Position numbers and translations under genes: made by a program
From: Beverwykella pulmonaria
Lineage: Eukaryota > Ascomycota > Dothideomycetes > Pleosporales > Melanommataceae
Assembly: GCA_001599595.1 (NCBI GenBank)
Contig: BCHH01000003.1
Location: 2,793,764 to 2,818,133 of the forward strand
DNA: 24,370 nucleotides
Reading direction: 5' to 3'
Notes under the pieces: model-generated
The model's input: the letters and a program-made list of their open reading frames with translations, nothing else
The model's database searches: none
What the model was told of the DNA's origin: nothing
Shown here: in pieces, positions 1-10,477 of the stretch
How the letters are laid out: each line of letters begins with the position of its first letter
Numbering within the stretch: the stretch's first letter is position 1

Positions 1-202
1 TATGGAGGATATGCTGGTGCAGGGCAAAATCGTATGGCCCGAGCATCTCCGGAAGATCGTAATTCCGACCGAAAACTGCCTAGGAGCTTACTCGTACATA
101 TAAACTTATGGCCTTATAAAATAGGTATCAATTGGATCAATTATCCAATCAATCTTTGAGGCAGTGACTGAATTGATTGCAAAAATCCATACAAACAGAT
201 TG

Positions 203-242
203 AATTGATTGAATTGTTACATAATCAATTGATCAATCAATT
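203..242. repeat. AT-rich inverted repeat
   Basis: The left arm AATTGATTGAATTG (203-216) pairs with the right arm CAATTGATCAATCAATT (226-242), except for a small internal bulge, around a 9-nt loop. It lies in an AT-rich stretch (about 100-245) full of CAATTG, ATTGATTG and ATCAATTA variants. It could be an intron, a decayed mobile-element end or simple low-complexity DNA; nothing in the window decides between these. Confidence 0.5.
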
Positions 243-438
243 ACTTGGATTCGGATTGATTGTTGCCATCTCTGGGTGGAAGGAGGGCGGTGGTGAGAAT
301 GTAGGCACGCTGGGGATTTTGAGTGAGGATTTGGATGAGGAGATGATAAGGCATGCGGTGGTGAGTGCGGTAACGATTGAGGAGCAGATTATGCGGAGTA
401 AGGGGTTCAACCCGGGGAGTTATCATGCTGGGTGGTGA
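241..438 (+). CDS. Possible C-terminal exon of an unidentified gene
   Basis: This open stretch ends at TGA 436-438 and has coding-like composition (G/C-rich third positions) that contrasts with the AT-rich DNA just before it. The encoded end includes EDLDEEMIRHAVVSAVTIEE and finishes in NPGSYHAGW. I do not recognise the family. There is no convincing ATG, so it would have to be a 3' exon. A possible 3' splice site (ACAAACAG, ending 198) lies upstream, and positions 2-106 hold another short open stretch that could be an earlier exon. The start given is only where the composition changes. It may equally be a chance ORF. Confidence 0.3.
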   Translation, partial: LLGFGLIVAISGWKEGGGENVGTLGILSEDLDEEMIRHAVVSAVTIEEQIMRSKGFNPGSYHAGW

Positions 439-1602
439 AGAGATTTCAGAATATCATTGTTTCACGTCAGCAATCCTGCTGCAGGGTTCATTGCAAACCC
501 TGCCCTATTTCTTCACTCCTTTTCGTGGTCTTTTTCTTTGAGTAGAATGGTGGCAGGACGATGGATAGGTGGTCTAGTTTTTGGTTGTAGTGGGAGGGAG
601 CTTGGCTACGAAAGGTTTGGGGTATGTTAGCTGTGATTGTCTGAAAGTACAATGAAACGATGAGCAAGTCAGATCTTAGATGTATCTCTTGTCCGACTTT
701 GCTTGTACACATACCCCGAGCATATATGTCGGGCTAAAGAGCGTAGTTCACCTCAGTTTGACCTAGATGGATTGCTGCGTCCCGAACAAGCGGGGCATAC
801 AATCTCTGTTAGTAGAGCAGGAAAATGGCACGCATTCAAATTCAAACCCCATAGCCTTCCTGTATACACCCATCACTTCCGACAAACCACTTCCTCACAA
901 GTTCACACACACAATCAAATAAAATATAGAATCAGAGAACGTATATCAATTACCAGTGCTACATATAAATCGTAACCGGGGGTAGGCAACAAATACATTG
1001 AACAGATTGTTCTTTACATACCCTAGTGCGACAAGAGCCGTATGTCCTAGGGAAGTGTACATTCGTCGGCAAAGGACTCGGTCCATTCATGAATTTGCAT
1101 CCATTTCTGATAGAGTGGGGTTGCTTCATGTCAACAGACATGAGATGTTGGTTTTGATTATGTAGGGGTGGTTGGTTGGGGGTCGGAAACGACAGGAATA
1201 CACGGGCTCTGGGCAATACTGGGATGATATATGGAGTGTTGGGATGCTGGGACGCTGGAAGATGGATTATACAGGTGGCAAATGGGGATGTAAAAGCTCT
1301 GTGGCCGAGGTGAGGTGACCTGGTTGCAAATGAGGACCGATGACGTATCCGAATAAGGCTTCATGGCAGTCCGGGGCTGTTGTCATCTTCGTAGTACTGA
1401 TTTAGACTCGTCAAGAAAAACCTAAGATGATCGTCCTTCAGAAGTCGAATGTCCGGATTAGAACCGCGAGGAAGCCAAAGATGAAGTCTCGAGCCCGCAG
1501 GTACGCCCGGAGAGCCTCAACCATCGTTGCAATGCCGAAAAAGAAAAAGAAAACACAAAACAATGTAAGAACAAGGACGGCCCACCCCGTCATGTCCAAA
1601 AG
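439..1602. other. Intergenic stretch, no firm gene
   Basis: No ORF here has a recognisable product or persuasive composition on either strand. The right end (1438-1602) lies just beyond the stop of the minus-strand gene and carries a 51-codon ORF in the same frame, described under findings. The rest is ordinary sequence without evident repeats. Confidence 0.5.
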
Positions 1603-3457
1603 CTACGCACCACTCACTATGCCTTTGCCTCCTCGGGAATCACCGGGAGGTAAGCCTGGCAACTTATGATGGTGGTGGTGATGGCAGCCAGGGTGATCAC
1701 ATGGCTTTCCAGGAGCGGGAGCTTGGGGCGGGCCATCTTCGTAGTCATCATCATAGTATTCCTCCTCTTGCCCGTCCAATGGTCCATCATCCACACGTCG
1801 GTCATAACCACCTGGCGGATGATTCTGATTGTTTTGGGAGATGTTCACGTTGTTCTGAGCCTTCTTGTTCGATTTCTTTCCCTTCCGACCCTTCATCCTA
1901 GCTTTCTCTAGAAGCCGCCGCTTCTCGGCCAAGCGCTTCCGCTCCTTCCTATCTTTCCTTTCGTATTGCCGAATAAGTGCCTCTGGAGGTCGGCCAAATA
2001 TGTCTTCGTACTCACAGAACTCGCAAATCCAAGCTGGATTCGGGGGGTTGTGAAAGTTAGTATATTCCTGCTGAATGCGGCGCTTCCGGGCAGCATAGGC
2101 ATAGAGCTTAGAAGCGCTGCGTCGGGGTTTCCGCGGTTGCGGTGGTTGCTGGTTGGGCTGGCCACCCTTCTGAGTTGGCTGATTCTTGCCTGCGGGAGGG
2201 TGGTGGGCGCCATTGATGTTCGGGCTTGTCTGAGTGCCTTGGGTTGAGACCATCGGTGCGTCTGGACGGACAGGGGGACGAGCCCGGGCAGCCTGCGCGT
2301 GGGGCGGGGGTGGAGGTGCGGCGGCAGTCGTAGGGTACGCGCCGGGCGGGTGTGGGTACTGGCCGTTTTCCTGGCCAGGCCATGTCATCTTATTTGCCGA
2401 GTCCGACCCACAGGTAAAGGTAAACTGGGTTTTGTTTGCCGTGGCTTTCGAAGCTTCCTGCTGCAACAGGCTCACATTTTCGTTGCCGGAGTGCGGAGCA
2501 GTTGCTTGAGCATTGGCAATTGCAGTGGAGATGATGCCACCTTGGTCTGGAGGCCCTACAAATCAAACAGTTAGCGCATGGAAGCGGAAGTGACGACACA
2601 AGTTCCCGAAGTGAGACCGTACGTTTGGTGCTCGCTTTAGTGTTGGCGAGGTTGGTGGAATTGCCCAGCACCCGCCGCTCTGACCGCGCCGACCCAGACC
2701 GCCCAAACCGGCCTCTGCCTGCGCCGGATATGCCTGTTCCCGCCGCGTTGTGCTGTGGTGTTGAGGGCGCCGAGCTGTGGTAGCGGCCAGACCCGTCCCC
2801 ATCATCGAGCGTAGTTGCCTCATGAGGGTGGGCTATGCCCATGCTGGCCATTTCAGCAGCGAGATTGGTGTGGTGCGTGCTCGTGCTCCCCATGTTGGGA
2901 ATCTTGCGCTTCTTCTTGTTGTTGGTGTTCTCGAAAGACTCGTACCCATCTGCCGAGGACGACGTCGAGGCAGGCTTTGGATATGCGCTGGCGCCGCCCG
3001 TCGTATGCTTCCCAGAAAGACTCCGGCTATAGTGGTAGCTGGGCGAAGAGGGTATTCCCGCTCCACGCTCGACTCCACGCTCGTCCTCGATGTCGTCCTC
3101 GCTCTCTACCTCGGAGTGGTTGTGACCGCAATGGCAGGAGTGGTAATCTGTCTCGCCCCGGTACCGGCTCACAGACCGGCCACCACGATGGTCCTCAGGC
3201 GAGTACGGGAAGCGGAAGAGCGGCCCTGTCGACGCTGGGGCTGGCGGGAAAACAATCGCCTCAGCTTGTTCAGGGGATAGTCGAGCGCGGAGACGGCGTC
3301 GGGGAAGAGGGGCGATGGGACGGTCTGGGTATAACATGGAGGATTCGGGTGGGGAGCGCAGCGGCGATGAGCGGTTCCACTCGTAGCCTGTGAATTGCAC
3401 CAGCGCCGTCAGAATTGCAGTGATGGCTAGGGAGGCGGAGGCGGCCAGCAGGGCCAT
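1603..3457 (-). CDS. Membrane-anchored His/Cys-rich fungal protein of unknown function
   Basis: Two exons, 3457-2623 and 2555-1603, are joined across a 67-nt intron (2556-2622; donor GTACGG, branch GCTAAC, acceptor TTGTAG, phase 1), giving 595 residues. Residues 1-24 are a hydrophobic N-terminal signal anchor. A Ser/Pro-rich, probably disordered middle follows, with a metal-binding-like cluster YHSCHCGHNHSE at about 105-116. Near residues 453-462 is WICEFCEYED, with an adjacent highly charged Arg/Lys/Glu helix (about 472-510) that looks like a conserved core. The tail has acidic/Tyr runs and CDHPGC followed by six His (about 564-575). I do not recognise a named family. The start is the first in-frame ATG after an upstream stop; an alternative first exon, ATG at 3565 to 3547 followed by GTAAGT, joins in phase to acceptors at 3427 or 3388 and would shorten or remove the anchor. 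Confidence 0.72.
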
Positions 3458-3565
3458 GATGGCGCGAGAGCGAGCGAGTGTGTGCAGAAGAGACAAGATT
3501 CAAGGAAAGAAATTGCGGCAATCCCGCAAGGACTCCCGAGACTTACCAGCAGTTGCAGCTGCCAT

Positions 3566-5202
3566 CCTCGCCAGCGTCCCTCCAGCAGCGCCTGGCTAGC
3601 AATATTGCCGTGTCCCTTCCAGCTTTCAAAGTCCAACAATGTCCCAAAAATCGTCGTCTACCAGTGGTGTCTGCAGCATGTTAGCACAGCCAGCGGGACA
3701 TTCGCCATCCGATGGCGACAGCAGCAGTCATTCTGCCTCCGGCAATTCCCTCTTTCCCCTGCCCGCAATTTTGCAACGAGAAAACCAGAGATCCAACCCA
3801 CCTCAAATTCGTGCAGTCGAATGCGCTAGGAGACAGGAGGTACTGGTGGCATTGTCAGTGGGCGTCGGCTGGAACCCCTCTCCCCTCGTCGGAATTTGAC
3901 TGACTGTATATGTTGCGTCACAGGTTACAAGATACAGCAACTGGCGACTGTGCCGAACAAAGGTTGCCGCAAGAGTGATCGGAACGGGGAGGGTGTGGGT
4001 TGGTGGTCTCCAGAGCCAAAAATGAGTGATGAGGTACGGTTGTCGCTAGTTGCCAAGAACCCACGTAGGCAGAATGATGTGTCTTCGATACCGCCGAAAC
4101 ACCGTCGTTGACTCGGCCCGCACACAAGCCAGTTCCTCTGGCGAAGACAGTTGATTTGGGACTGGAGATGTATGACGATGGAAATGGGAATGTTAGTATG
4201 CAAGCTGTTGGGAAGTCGACGTTGGCTTGCATATCGGTCTTCCAGAAGACCGTGCAAGCAGGCGCTAATATGAAAAGGGGATTGGTAATAGCTCCTGTCT
4301 CTTGTCTTCTTCGAATGACTACGCCACCTCGCTCGTCTCATTTCCTCCTTTCTCGAATCCCTCTTCTCATGACCGAAACATACGAGAACATCTCTCGTCA
4401 TGCTCCGGCTCTAGTCCGCAGAATACACCCGACAAAAGTAACCAAAACCAATGCCGTCTCGAGAACTGCCGCACTTCAGCCTGGGGCCCAGAGTAGAACG
4501 CTGTCAAAGCTGAAAGGCCTCCATCTCATTTCCTAGCAACAATTCTTAGTCGTGTCGGGGGCTCTGCCAAACTAGAAAGGTAGCATCTAGTTTCCAAGTT
4601 CACTGATCTGCTTTTCCAAAGCTAGAGCTACAATCTGGGATTGGAAGTGAATCACGTAAGTGGAATTCATAACTTCAGCGTGAAGTTGGAATTGAAGGGA
4701 CTATACTACATACTCAAGGTTTCCTTATTTCCCGATCCTCCTATATGGCACCTGATCTCATAGGGAAGCCAGAAAGGAAGATGGCTGCTTTTCCCTGCAG
4801 GGACATCTTTTTCGAATAGAATAGCTTAGTTCATAGCATTTGATTAGTGTGCGTTTGGTTTTACATATGTGCGCAAATTGAACGGTTGAGAATAGTTAAC
4901 TTTTAGACACAGCTTGTTTGAATTGTTAAATCTAGGTTTGGCAGCTTGGATATGAAAAGTACAGCCAGCGATCTCTAGCGTCAATACATATATTTGCACT
5001 TTGGTGATACCGTGTAATATCTCAACAATCTACTGCTCTCACTAGGGTTCGATTGTTATATCTCGAGAGTTGGAGCCAGAAAGACGTTAAGCATACTCAT
5101 CACGTGATTCTCGGGCGTCGGAGAAACCACACGGGCGCCATCCATGGCAATTGTCACTTCCGCAATTCCCCACCATCAACACCACGTCCATGAGCCCCCA
5201 TT
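3566..5202. other. Long intergenic region upstream of two divergent genes
   Basis: This is 1.6 kb between the 5' end of the minus-strand gene and TIM17. Several long open frames exist (for example 4108-4536 plus and 3925-4401 minus), but their translations are Ser/Arg/Pro-rich without family resemblance, so I call none of them. It should contain both promoters. The only clear motif is the palindrome at 5100-5107. Confidence 0.55.
5100..5107. promoter_or_regulatory. TCACGTGA palindrome (E-box/CACGTG) upstream of TIM17
   Basis: A perfect 8-bp palindrome, TCACGTGA, lies 96 bp upstream of the TIM17 ATG. CACGTG cores are bound by bHLH factors of the Cbf1/CpcF type in fungi. A role in TIM17 expression is inferred from position alone. 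The same octamer also occurs in the Copia LTR, so it is not specific to this gene. Confidence 0.3.
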
Positions 5203-5779
5203 ATGGCCGACCATTCCCGCGACCCATGTCCTTGGGTCTGTCTTAGTGACTTTGGTGGTGCTTTTTGCATGGGCGTAGGTTCTTCCTTCTGCAGCTTCTG
5301 ACGTCACAAGGATACTAACATTGACAGGCCATCGGCGGTGCAGTCTGGCATGGCATCAAAGGCTACAGAAACTCTCCCTATGGCGAACGACGCATCGGCG
5401 CAATCACAGCGATCAAGGCGCGCGCGCCAGTGCTCGGCGGGAACTTTGGCGTATGGGGGGGTCTATTCTCGACATTCGACTGCGCTGTGAAAGGCATAAG
5501 GTGCGCGACACACATAGAGAACAGCAATTGGCGACTACACAGGCTGACTATTTGGATAGGAAGAAGGAGGACCCCTGGAATGCCATCATTGGCGGATTCT
5601 TCACCGGCGGAGCGCTGGCCGTTCGAGGTGGTGCACGAGCTATGCGGAATAATGCCATTGGGTGCGCTGTCCTCCTGGCTGTCATTGAAGGCGTTGGAAT
5701 TGGCTTTGGAAGAATGATGGCCGAAGGAACCAGGCTTGAAGCTCCGCCGCCACCTCCACAACAAGCTGCCCCCGCGTGA
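5203..5779 (+). CDS. TIM17: TIM17, mitochondrial inner-membrane import translocase subunit
   Basis: Three exons (5203-5274, 5328-5500, 5560-5779) encode 154 residues. Intron 1 is 53 nt (branch ACTAAC, acceptor TTGACAG, phase 0) and intron 2 is 59 nt (GTGCGC..ATAG, phase 2). The protein matches TIM17 throughout: N-terminal [22 protein letters not shown], then [19 protein letters not shown], and [20 protein letters not shown]. Cys9 and Cys76 match the pair that forms the structural disulfide in yeast Tim17. Four hydrophobic, Gly-rich helices span the inner membrane; the C-terminus is a Pro-rich tail. In the family, TIM17 with TIM23 and TIM50 moves presequence proteins across or into the inner membrane. 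The ATG is fixed by the conserved N-terminus. The reading frame is intact. Confidence 0.96.
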
Positions 5780-7090
5780 AGCACCCGACACCAATGCAAA
5801 ATACCAGAACCAACACATTGGATAGCAGGAGGGATAGGAGTGCCATTAGCATGGTATATGGCGTTCACCTTGCGGACTTCGATTTGTTGTTTGTATCCGC
5901 GTATGGTTGGTATTGTTCTTTGTAATGCTACTTGCACAAATAGTTTTTGTACAAGCCTTCAGCCTGATACCTTATCTACCATTTGATCGCCGTTCTGTCC
6001 CAGGTTTTTCATTTTGGCCGAGAAGCAAATTTTCAAGGCTCATGACACGAGCTAATACTCATGTGTATAGGTATCTAATCGGTTCTCCGTGCAAGAGAAA
6101 TTCATGTCACGTTTGACGCTTAGCAACATCACAACCATGGTAATGAAAAATGGTTCATTTGTTACGTACTCAATAAAGCTTTGCACCAACTTCAAGGGAC
6201 AATGCATCTCTATCAGCGAAGGTGAACGAAATTCTGGGGGATTACGCAGCTTCTTTCCACGGATAGAAGTGCTGTTACCTGCAAAGGTGAGTCGGAGCAA
6301 GAGAAAGCAATCAGAGTCGAAGCCAGTAGTCGCACATATTACCGCATTCTGTCCACCCGCGGGACGTTTTGTTCTTGGCGGTCATCTCGTAAATTCCTTG
6401 GGTTCCTCACAGCTACCGTTAACCGCTTTAGGAAGTCGCCTTTTCGCCGATTACGAGCAACTGATTTGCTTTTCTATTTCGTAGAGTTCAAGTATTCGAG
6501 GGCAGCCATTTCTCGTAGCTATAGCAGACTGTGCACTAGCTCTCCAACCTTGCCATGGACAAAACAATGCCTGTACCATTTCCCATACCCTCCCGGTCGT
6601 CAAAAGATGAACAGGTTCCTGGTCAACATCTCTCTAAGCGAGCTCGGGACACCATCAATCCGATCGCTTACTTTGCAATCCACCTCTATCCCACCAATCA
6701 CACTTGCGAACCAACATTTGCCCGGGATTAGCTGGTTCCAGAGCCTCGGCTGGCCTGGGCGGATCCTTCTATCTGGAAGCGAAGCGTTTGTTGCTTCGGT
6801 TGCACCGTGAGAGGGCGTTTTCGATGCAGTCATCCTTAAATGAACAGTAGGCGCATATCCACTTTTTTCGTGTTTTCTTCTTTCTTCTTTTCGCCTTCTG
6901 TGTAATTGTTCTTCACCTCTTCGACGTCGAGATCTTCGATCGCAAAGCAACGAAGACATTCCAGCCTGCGATCGGTTGAGTCGTCGTGGGAAAGGGCGCC
7001 AAGAAGGTGCACTAGGCATTCACTTCACGACAAACCGAGAATCTGAAGGCCACCCCGTTTGAGCCTCATTCGTTTAATCCAACATCCGCC
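5780..7090. other. Intergenic region, TIM17 3' side to RTA1-like promoter
   Basis: No supported gene. An open stretch at about 6089-6484 includes KLCTNFKGQCISISEGE, faintly like a small secreted Cys protein, but it has no signal peptide or convincing extent. The last 250 bp before the next gene include a pyrimidine-rich run (about 6863-6900), common in fungal promoters. Confidence 0.5.
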
Positions 7091-8204
7091 ATGGCTTCTC
7101 TACTCCCCACCTTGGTACAGCACGCTCTTGCTCCTCGCGAAACGAAATACTCCGACCGAAAGCATTTCAGAGATAGCTGCACTCTCGCAACATGTCCACT
7201 GAACTTGTCCTATTGGGGCTATCTCCCCTCCCTACCGGCCAACGCCCTATTCCTCGCAGTCTTCGCTCTATCGACAATGCTATTCATCGGCCAGGGAGTG
7301 CTTTCGAGACGTTTCATTGGATTCTCGATGGCTATGATATCTGGATGTGCGCTGGAGGTTATAGGATATGTCGGGCGAGTATTGAGCCACAAGAATCCTT
7401 TCTCTGAGGTATATCGTTTTACTAGTTCTGAGCACACCATACTTCATGAAGATATGTCATACATTCAAGGAATACCAAGAGTTAACTGAGTACCAGAACC
7501 CCTTTCTGATCCAAATCATCTGTCTCACGATCGCGCCCGCCTTCCTCGCAGCAGGCATATACCTCTGTCTCTCCCGCATTGTTCTCACCTTTGGTGCGCA
7601 CAATTCGAGAATCGCCCCGCTATCCTATCCCCGAATCTTCATCCCCTGCGATCTCGCCTCACTCCTCCTCCAAGCCGCCGGCGGTGGTCTCGCATCAGCC
7701 GCCTCGCACAGCGATAGAGACCCGACCGTTGGAAACAACATCATGATTGCTGGGCTCACGGTGCAAGTCGTCACACTTCTCATCTTCATCATCCTCGCTG
7801 GTGATTTCGCCTGGCGCACTTTCCAACGCACGAAAACTCTTGGTTCAACCGACGCCCTGGATCCCACGCATGCCCGTCTCCGATCCAGCTGGGCATTCAA
7901 AGGCTTCCTCATCGCTCTATCGTTCGCCACGCTGTGTATCTTCACGCGATCGGTGTACCGTGTCGCTGAGTTGAGTGAAGGCTGGAATGGCCGTTTAATC
8001 AAGACGCAGAGTTACTTTATCGGGCTTGAAGGAGCGATTGTTGGACTGGCTGTATTGGCTTTGAACGCATTCCACCCTGGATTATGTTTCAGAGAGGGAT
8101 ATGAGTCGGGAAGTTTCCGGTGCTGTGGTTGTGGACGGAGGAAGAAGGAGGGTGCCAGGAGCCCAGCGATCAGCACGGAGGAGGCTACAAGGGTGGAGAA
8201 ATGA
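7091..8204 (+). CDS. RTA1-like seven-helix membrane protein
   Basis: Two exons, 7091-7408 and 7497-8204, are separated by an 88-nt phase-0 intron (donor GAG|GTATAT, branch TTAAC, acceptor TACCAG) and give 341 residues. About seven hydrophobic helices lie near residues 49-69, 74-95, 110-134, 152-172, 187-210, 240-257 and 277-297. The RTA1/RTM1/RSB1 family signature is clear: ALEVIGYVGR in helix 2, NPFLIQIICLTIAPAF in helix 3 and PCDLASLLLQAAGGG in helix 4. Known members are plasma- or organelle-membrane proteins tied to resistance to 7-aminocholesterol or to sphingoid-base export; the substrate here cannot be told. The C-terminus is cytosolic-looking, with a CCGCGRRKK cluster. The ATG has a good context (CGCCATGG). 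An in-frame acceptor two codons earlier (CTGAG) is possible but sits too close to the branch point. Confidence 0.92.
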
Positions 8205-8967
8205 AGATTATTTACGTTTTAGGGGTAGTATTGAACTTCACTTCTTTCTTTTGTGGTTGATAAACTTGAGTGTTGGTCGATGAATAATTTTGCTCGGACC
8301 TCTTTGTATGATTTCGTTCAAGATACCTACCGATAGAGGATACTCAACTCATAAGATTTCTCTTATAGATTCTCTCTTGGCCTTCCGATTTTCTTTCCAC
8401 AAGTGCTATCAGTTGGCTGGCTTTAATTCAGCAAAGTCAGTGAATGAGTTGCTGTTCTGCCGACACACAGCTGACTTTATACTCCACCACTTTCTAACCT
8501 CTCTTCACGTAGACATGGTTACTATAGTACCTTCAACAACACAGAATGCTTATAAAAGCATAGACAGCTTCAAAACCTCTCACTCTACTAAAAAGGTTAA
8601 CAACTCTCAGCGAACCACTTCCACCAAACTGGCTTTAAATAGCCCATTCCTTCACTTCACCACTTCTCCATCCTACAAGCTCTGGCTTGCCCGACTAGCG
8701 CAAATTTTCCACAGGCTGCTTGTCTAGCTTCAGCACGTATCGATAGTCTCAATCATAATCGGCAAGACAGTAACTGATACCTTTCATCAACACCGTAACC
8801 TTCCGCCCGTCTTTCACCACCACAACCTTGTTTTCGCTTACCACTCCAAAAGGGTTAAAGTCCTCGTTTCTCTGACTAACTGTTTTCCTTGACTATATAT
8901 AAATACCACTCTCTCACCGAAAAACAACACCTACCGTCACCGTAAGCCTCCACAGTCGCACATCAAA
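8205..8967. other. Intergenic region with TATA box before the BTB relic
   Basis: No gene supported. An open frame at 8290-8727 has low-complexity Ser/Thr/Phe-rich content and no family resemblance. The last 100 bp look like an intact core promoter for the broken gene that follows. Confidence 0.5.
8894..8905 (+). promoter_or_regulatory. TATA box upstream of broken BTB-type gene
   Basis: TATATATAAATA lies 63 bp before the original ATG at 8968 and is followed by a CT/CA-rich leader, a normal fungal core-promoter layout. It suggests the reading frame was lost more recently than the promoter. Confidence 0.45.
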
Positions 8968-9816
8968 ATGAGTTAGCCCGAGGATATTGAGGTTTTCATG
9001 GCCCACAATCGTCACTATATGTTCCACGCAAGCGTTCTAGCTAGAAACAGCACGTTATTCGCAGGTTTGCTCACTGGACCGCTCGCAGCGAAGGAGGCGC
9101 TGATCGATCTCGCCCGCAACTGGAATAGGATTCAGAAGGAGCCGAAGAGTAGGGCACGGCTGAAGGATCTCCCGTTGAATGTGAGAATGTGAGAATGTGA
9201 GAATGTTGACAGAGTAATACCATGAAGTTCTGGTAAGTCTCCGAGCACGGATCTGCCCATTAAACGTGAGGAAGATGCCATGGAGATTCTCGCATGGATT
9301 GCGCTGTCCCTCTTCAGACACAGGCTCGCGCAGTGCATCATCATAGAGCAAGACAGTACGTGCGAAGTTGGCAGTTTCCAATTGTACACTGAGATCAGTC
9401 AGGTGGGGGGAGCATACATGGATAAGCCCATCATCAATCAGTTCCACACTAAGGCGCCTATGACGAAGAAAGCGATGTGCTAGAGAATCATCTTCTGGAG
9501 ATTAAGGAGCGCATGAATGGGTTGGTGGGGAGGAATGAGATTTTGAAGTCAACGTGCCAGGACATCAATCGGTTTCCGGTTAAGTATCTGACTTCCGTAG
9601 ATATTATTCAAAAGGACTTCCCATGGCTGCATGATGGGGATGACTTGGCGCGGGCGGTGGGCTCGAGACGTGGGAGACCCAGAGGCAATGAGATTGCGCA
9701 GCAGAACCTTAGTTAGGGCCGCCCAACGGATGGCTGAGTTATCTGAGTTTGTGTTTGAGGCCGATGAGGATGTAGAGCTTGAGAATGGGAGCGGCTGGAG
9801 CAACCGAGGCTGTTAG
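8968..9816 (+). pseudogene. Broken fungal BTB-type protein gene
   Basis: The original start is probably ATG 8968, but codon 3 is TAG (8974-8976). The next residues, PEDIEVF and FHASVLARNSTLFAGLL, resemble the first strand and helix of fungal BTB/POZ proteins. The text then jumps to KEALIDLARNWNRIQKE, which in this uncharacterised fungal family lies much further on, so the rest of the BTB domain appears deleted. A TGA (9190-9192) sits in a triple GTGAGAAT repeat. The same frame resumes at about 9226-9476 with ILAWIALSLFRHRLAQ and GGAYMDKPIINQFH. A one-base loss near 9472-9478 shifts the frame into VLENHLLEIKERMN and INRFPVKYLTSVDIIQKDFP (9477 to about 9650). Reading then returns to the first frame up to TAG 9814-9816. 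The family assignment rests on recalled sequence pattern. Confidence 0.65.
9181..9204 (+). repeat. Triple GTGAGAAT direct repeat inside the BTB relic
   Basis: Three perfect tandem copies of the 8-mer GTGAGAAT occur at the point where the first open segment of the relic ends. Because 8 is not a multiple of 3, each copy added by slippage would shift the frame. Confidence 0.85.
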
Positions 9817-10178
9817 GTCCTTAATGGTGTCCGCACGATGGGGAGAAGGAATTCAGGCTGTGGGTTTTCCCAAAAGTATTTTATTCGGCGGTCTGCATCG
9901 GGAACCCTCAACCTAAGTGACTCCGGCTTTTTGAGGTGGATTGTCGGCGTCCAGTTGTACTTTACTACATCAAAGGGAAGTTGCTGGTGTTGGTGTGGAT
10001 TTACTTCATGAATTGAAGAATCAAAGAAATAGGTGTATACACATAGGGTGACTGGATCCTTAGGATCAGCCCCTCTAATTCAGACTCTCTGCTAAAACCA
10101 GCCGTATGTTCCTCTCATGCCTCTTCATATCTCCTCATGCTACCTCACATCTCTTCCCGTTCCCCTGTGCATCCCATC
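9817..10178. other. Intergenic region between converging BTB relic and NUO-9.5
   Basis: This is the 3' side of both neighbours, which point toward each other. I see no gene or repeat, only sequence compatible with 3' UTRs. Confidence 0.5.
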
Positions 10179-10477
10179 TTACTCGTCATCGAACCCTTCC
10201 GGCCTCGGTCTTGGACCTTTCGGTACTGTCGCACAATCAGCCAGCCGCCACATATCCCACCTCACCCCACATTCAAAGTTTACTAACTTGGATAAGTGAG
10301 CGGTATCTTCGGTCGCGGTCCATCCCCAAAGTATCTTCGCACCGGGGGCACAACGACCATAATAACAGGACCTGTACATCCCACGACGATGGAGTAAAAG
10401 TATGCGGGTTTGTTGACGGATGCCCAGCGCAGGTAGCGCACAGGGGTCTTGAAGAAGGCAGGCGAAGGAGCGGACAT
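10179..10477 (-). CDS. nuo9.5: NADH:ubiquinone oxidoreductase 9.5 kDa subunit (complex I)
   Basis: Two exons, 10477-10288 and 10225-10179, flank a 62-nt phase-1 intron (10226-10287; donor GTTAGT, acceptor GCGACAG) and encode 78 residues. The protein follows fungal NUO-9.5 closely: KTPVRYLRWASVNKPAYFYS near the start, one transmembrane helix (about 27-44), then VVPPVRRYFGDGPRPKIPLT and a tail of PKGPRPRPEGFDDE. The tail is coded only in the second exon, so an unspliced reading would end early at PLTYPS. In Neurospora this subunit is a small accessory part of the membrane arm of respiratory complex I. The start is the first ATG that leaves the MSAPSPAFF beginning. It is divergently paired with the OST48 gene. 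Confidence 0.93.

Noticed and set aside
4108..4536. A 142-codon plus-strand open frame and overlapping minus frames at 3925-4401
   Set aside because: The frames overlap on both strands, have no family resemblance and no splice-consistent extension, and their composition is Ser/Arg/Pro-rich as expected by chance.
5036..5070. GGGTTCGATTG as a possible tRNA T-arm
   Set aside because: No acceptor stem or D/anticodon arms could be folded around it.
6089..6484. Possible small secreted Cys protein (KLCTNFKGQCISISEGE)
   Set aside because: No signal peptide, only two cysteines in the relevant part, and no bounded gene structure.
8290..8727. A 145-codon plus-strand open frame
   Set aside because: The translation is low-complexity, its first codon is ATG only by chance context, and it lies in a leader-like CT/CA-rich promoter region.
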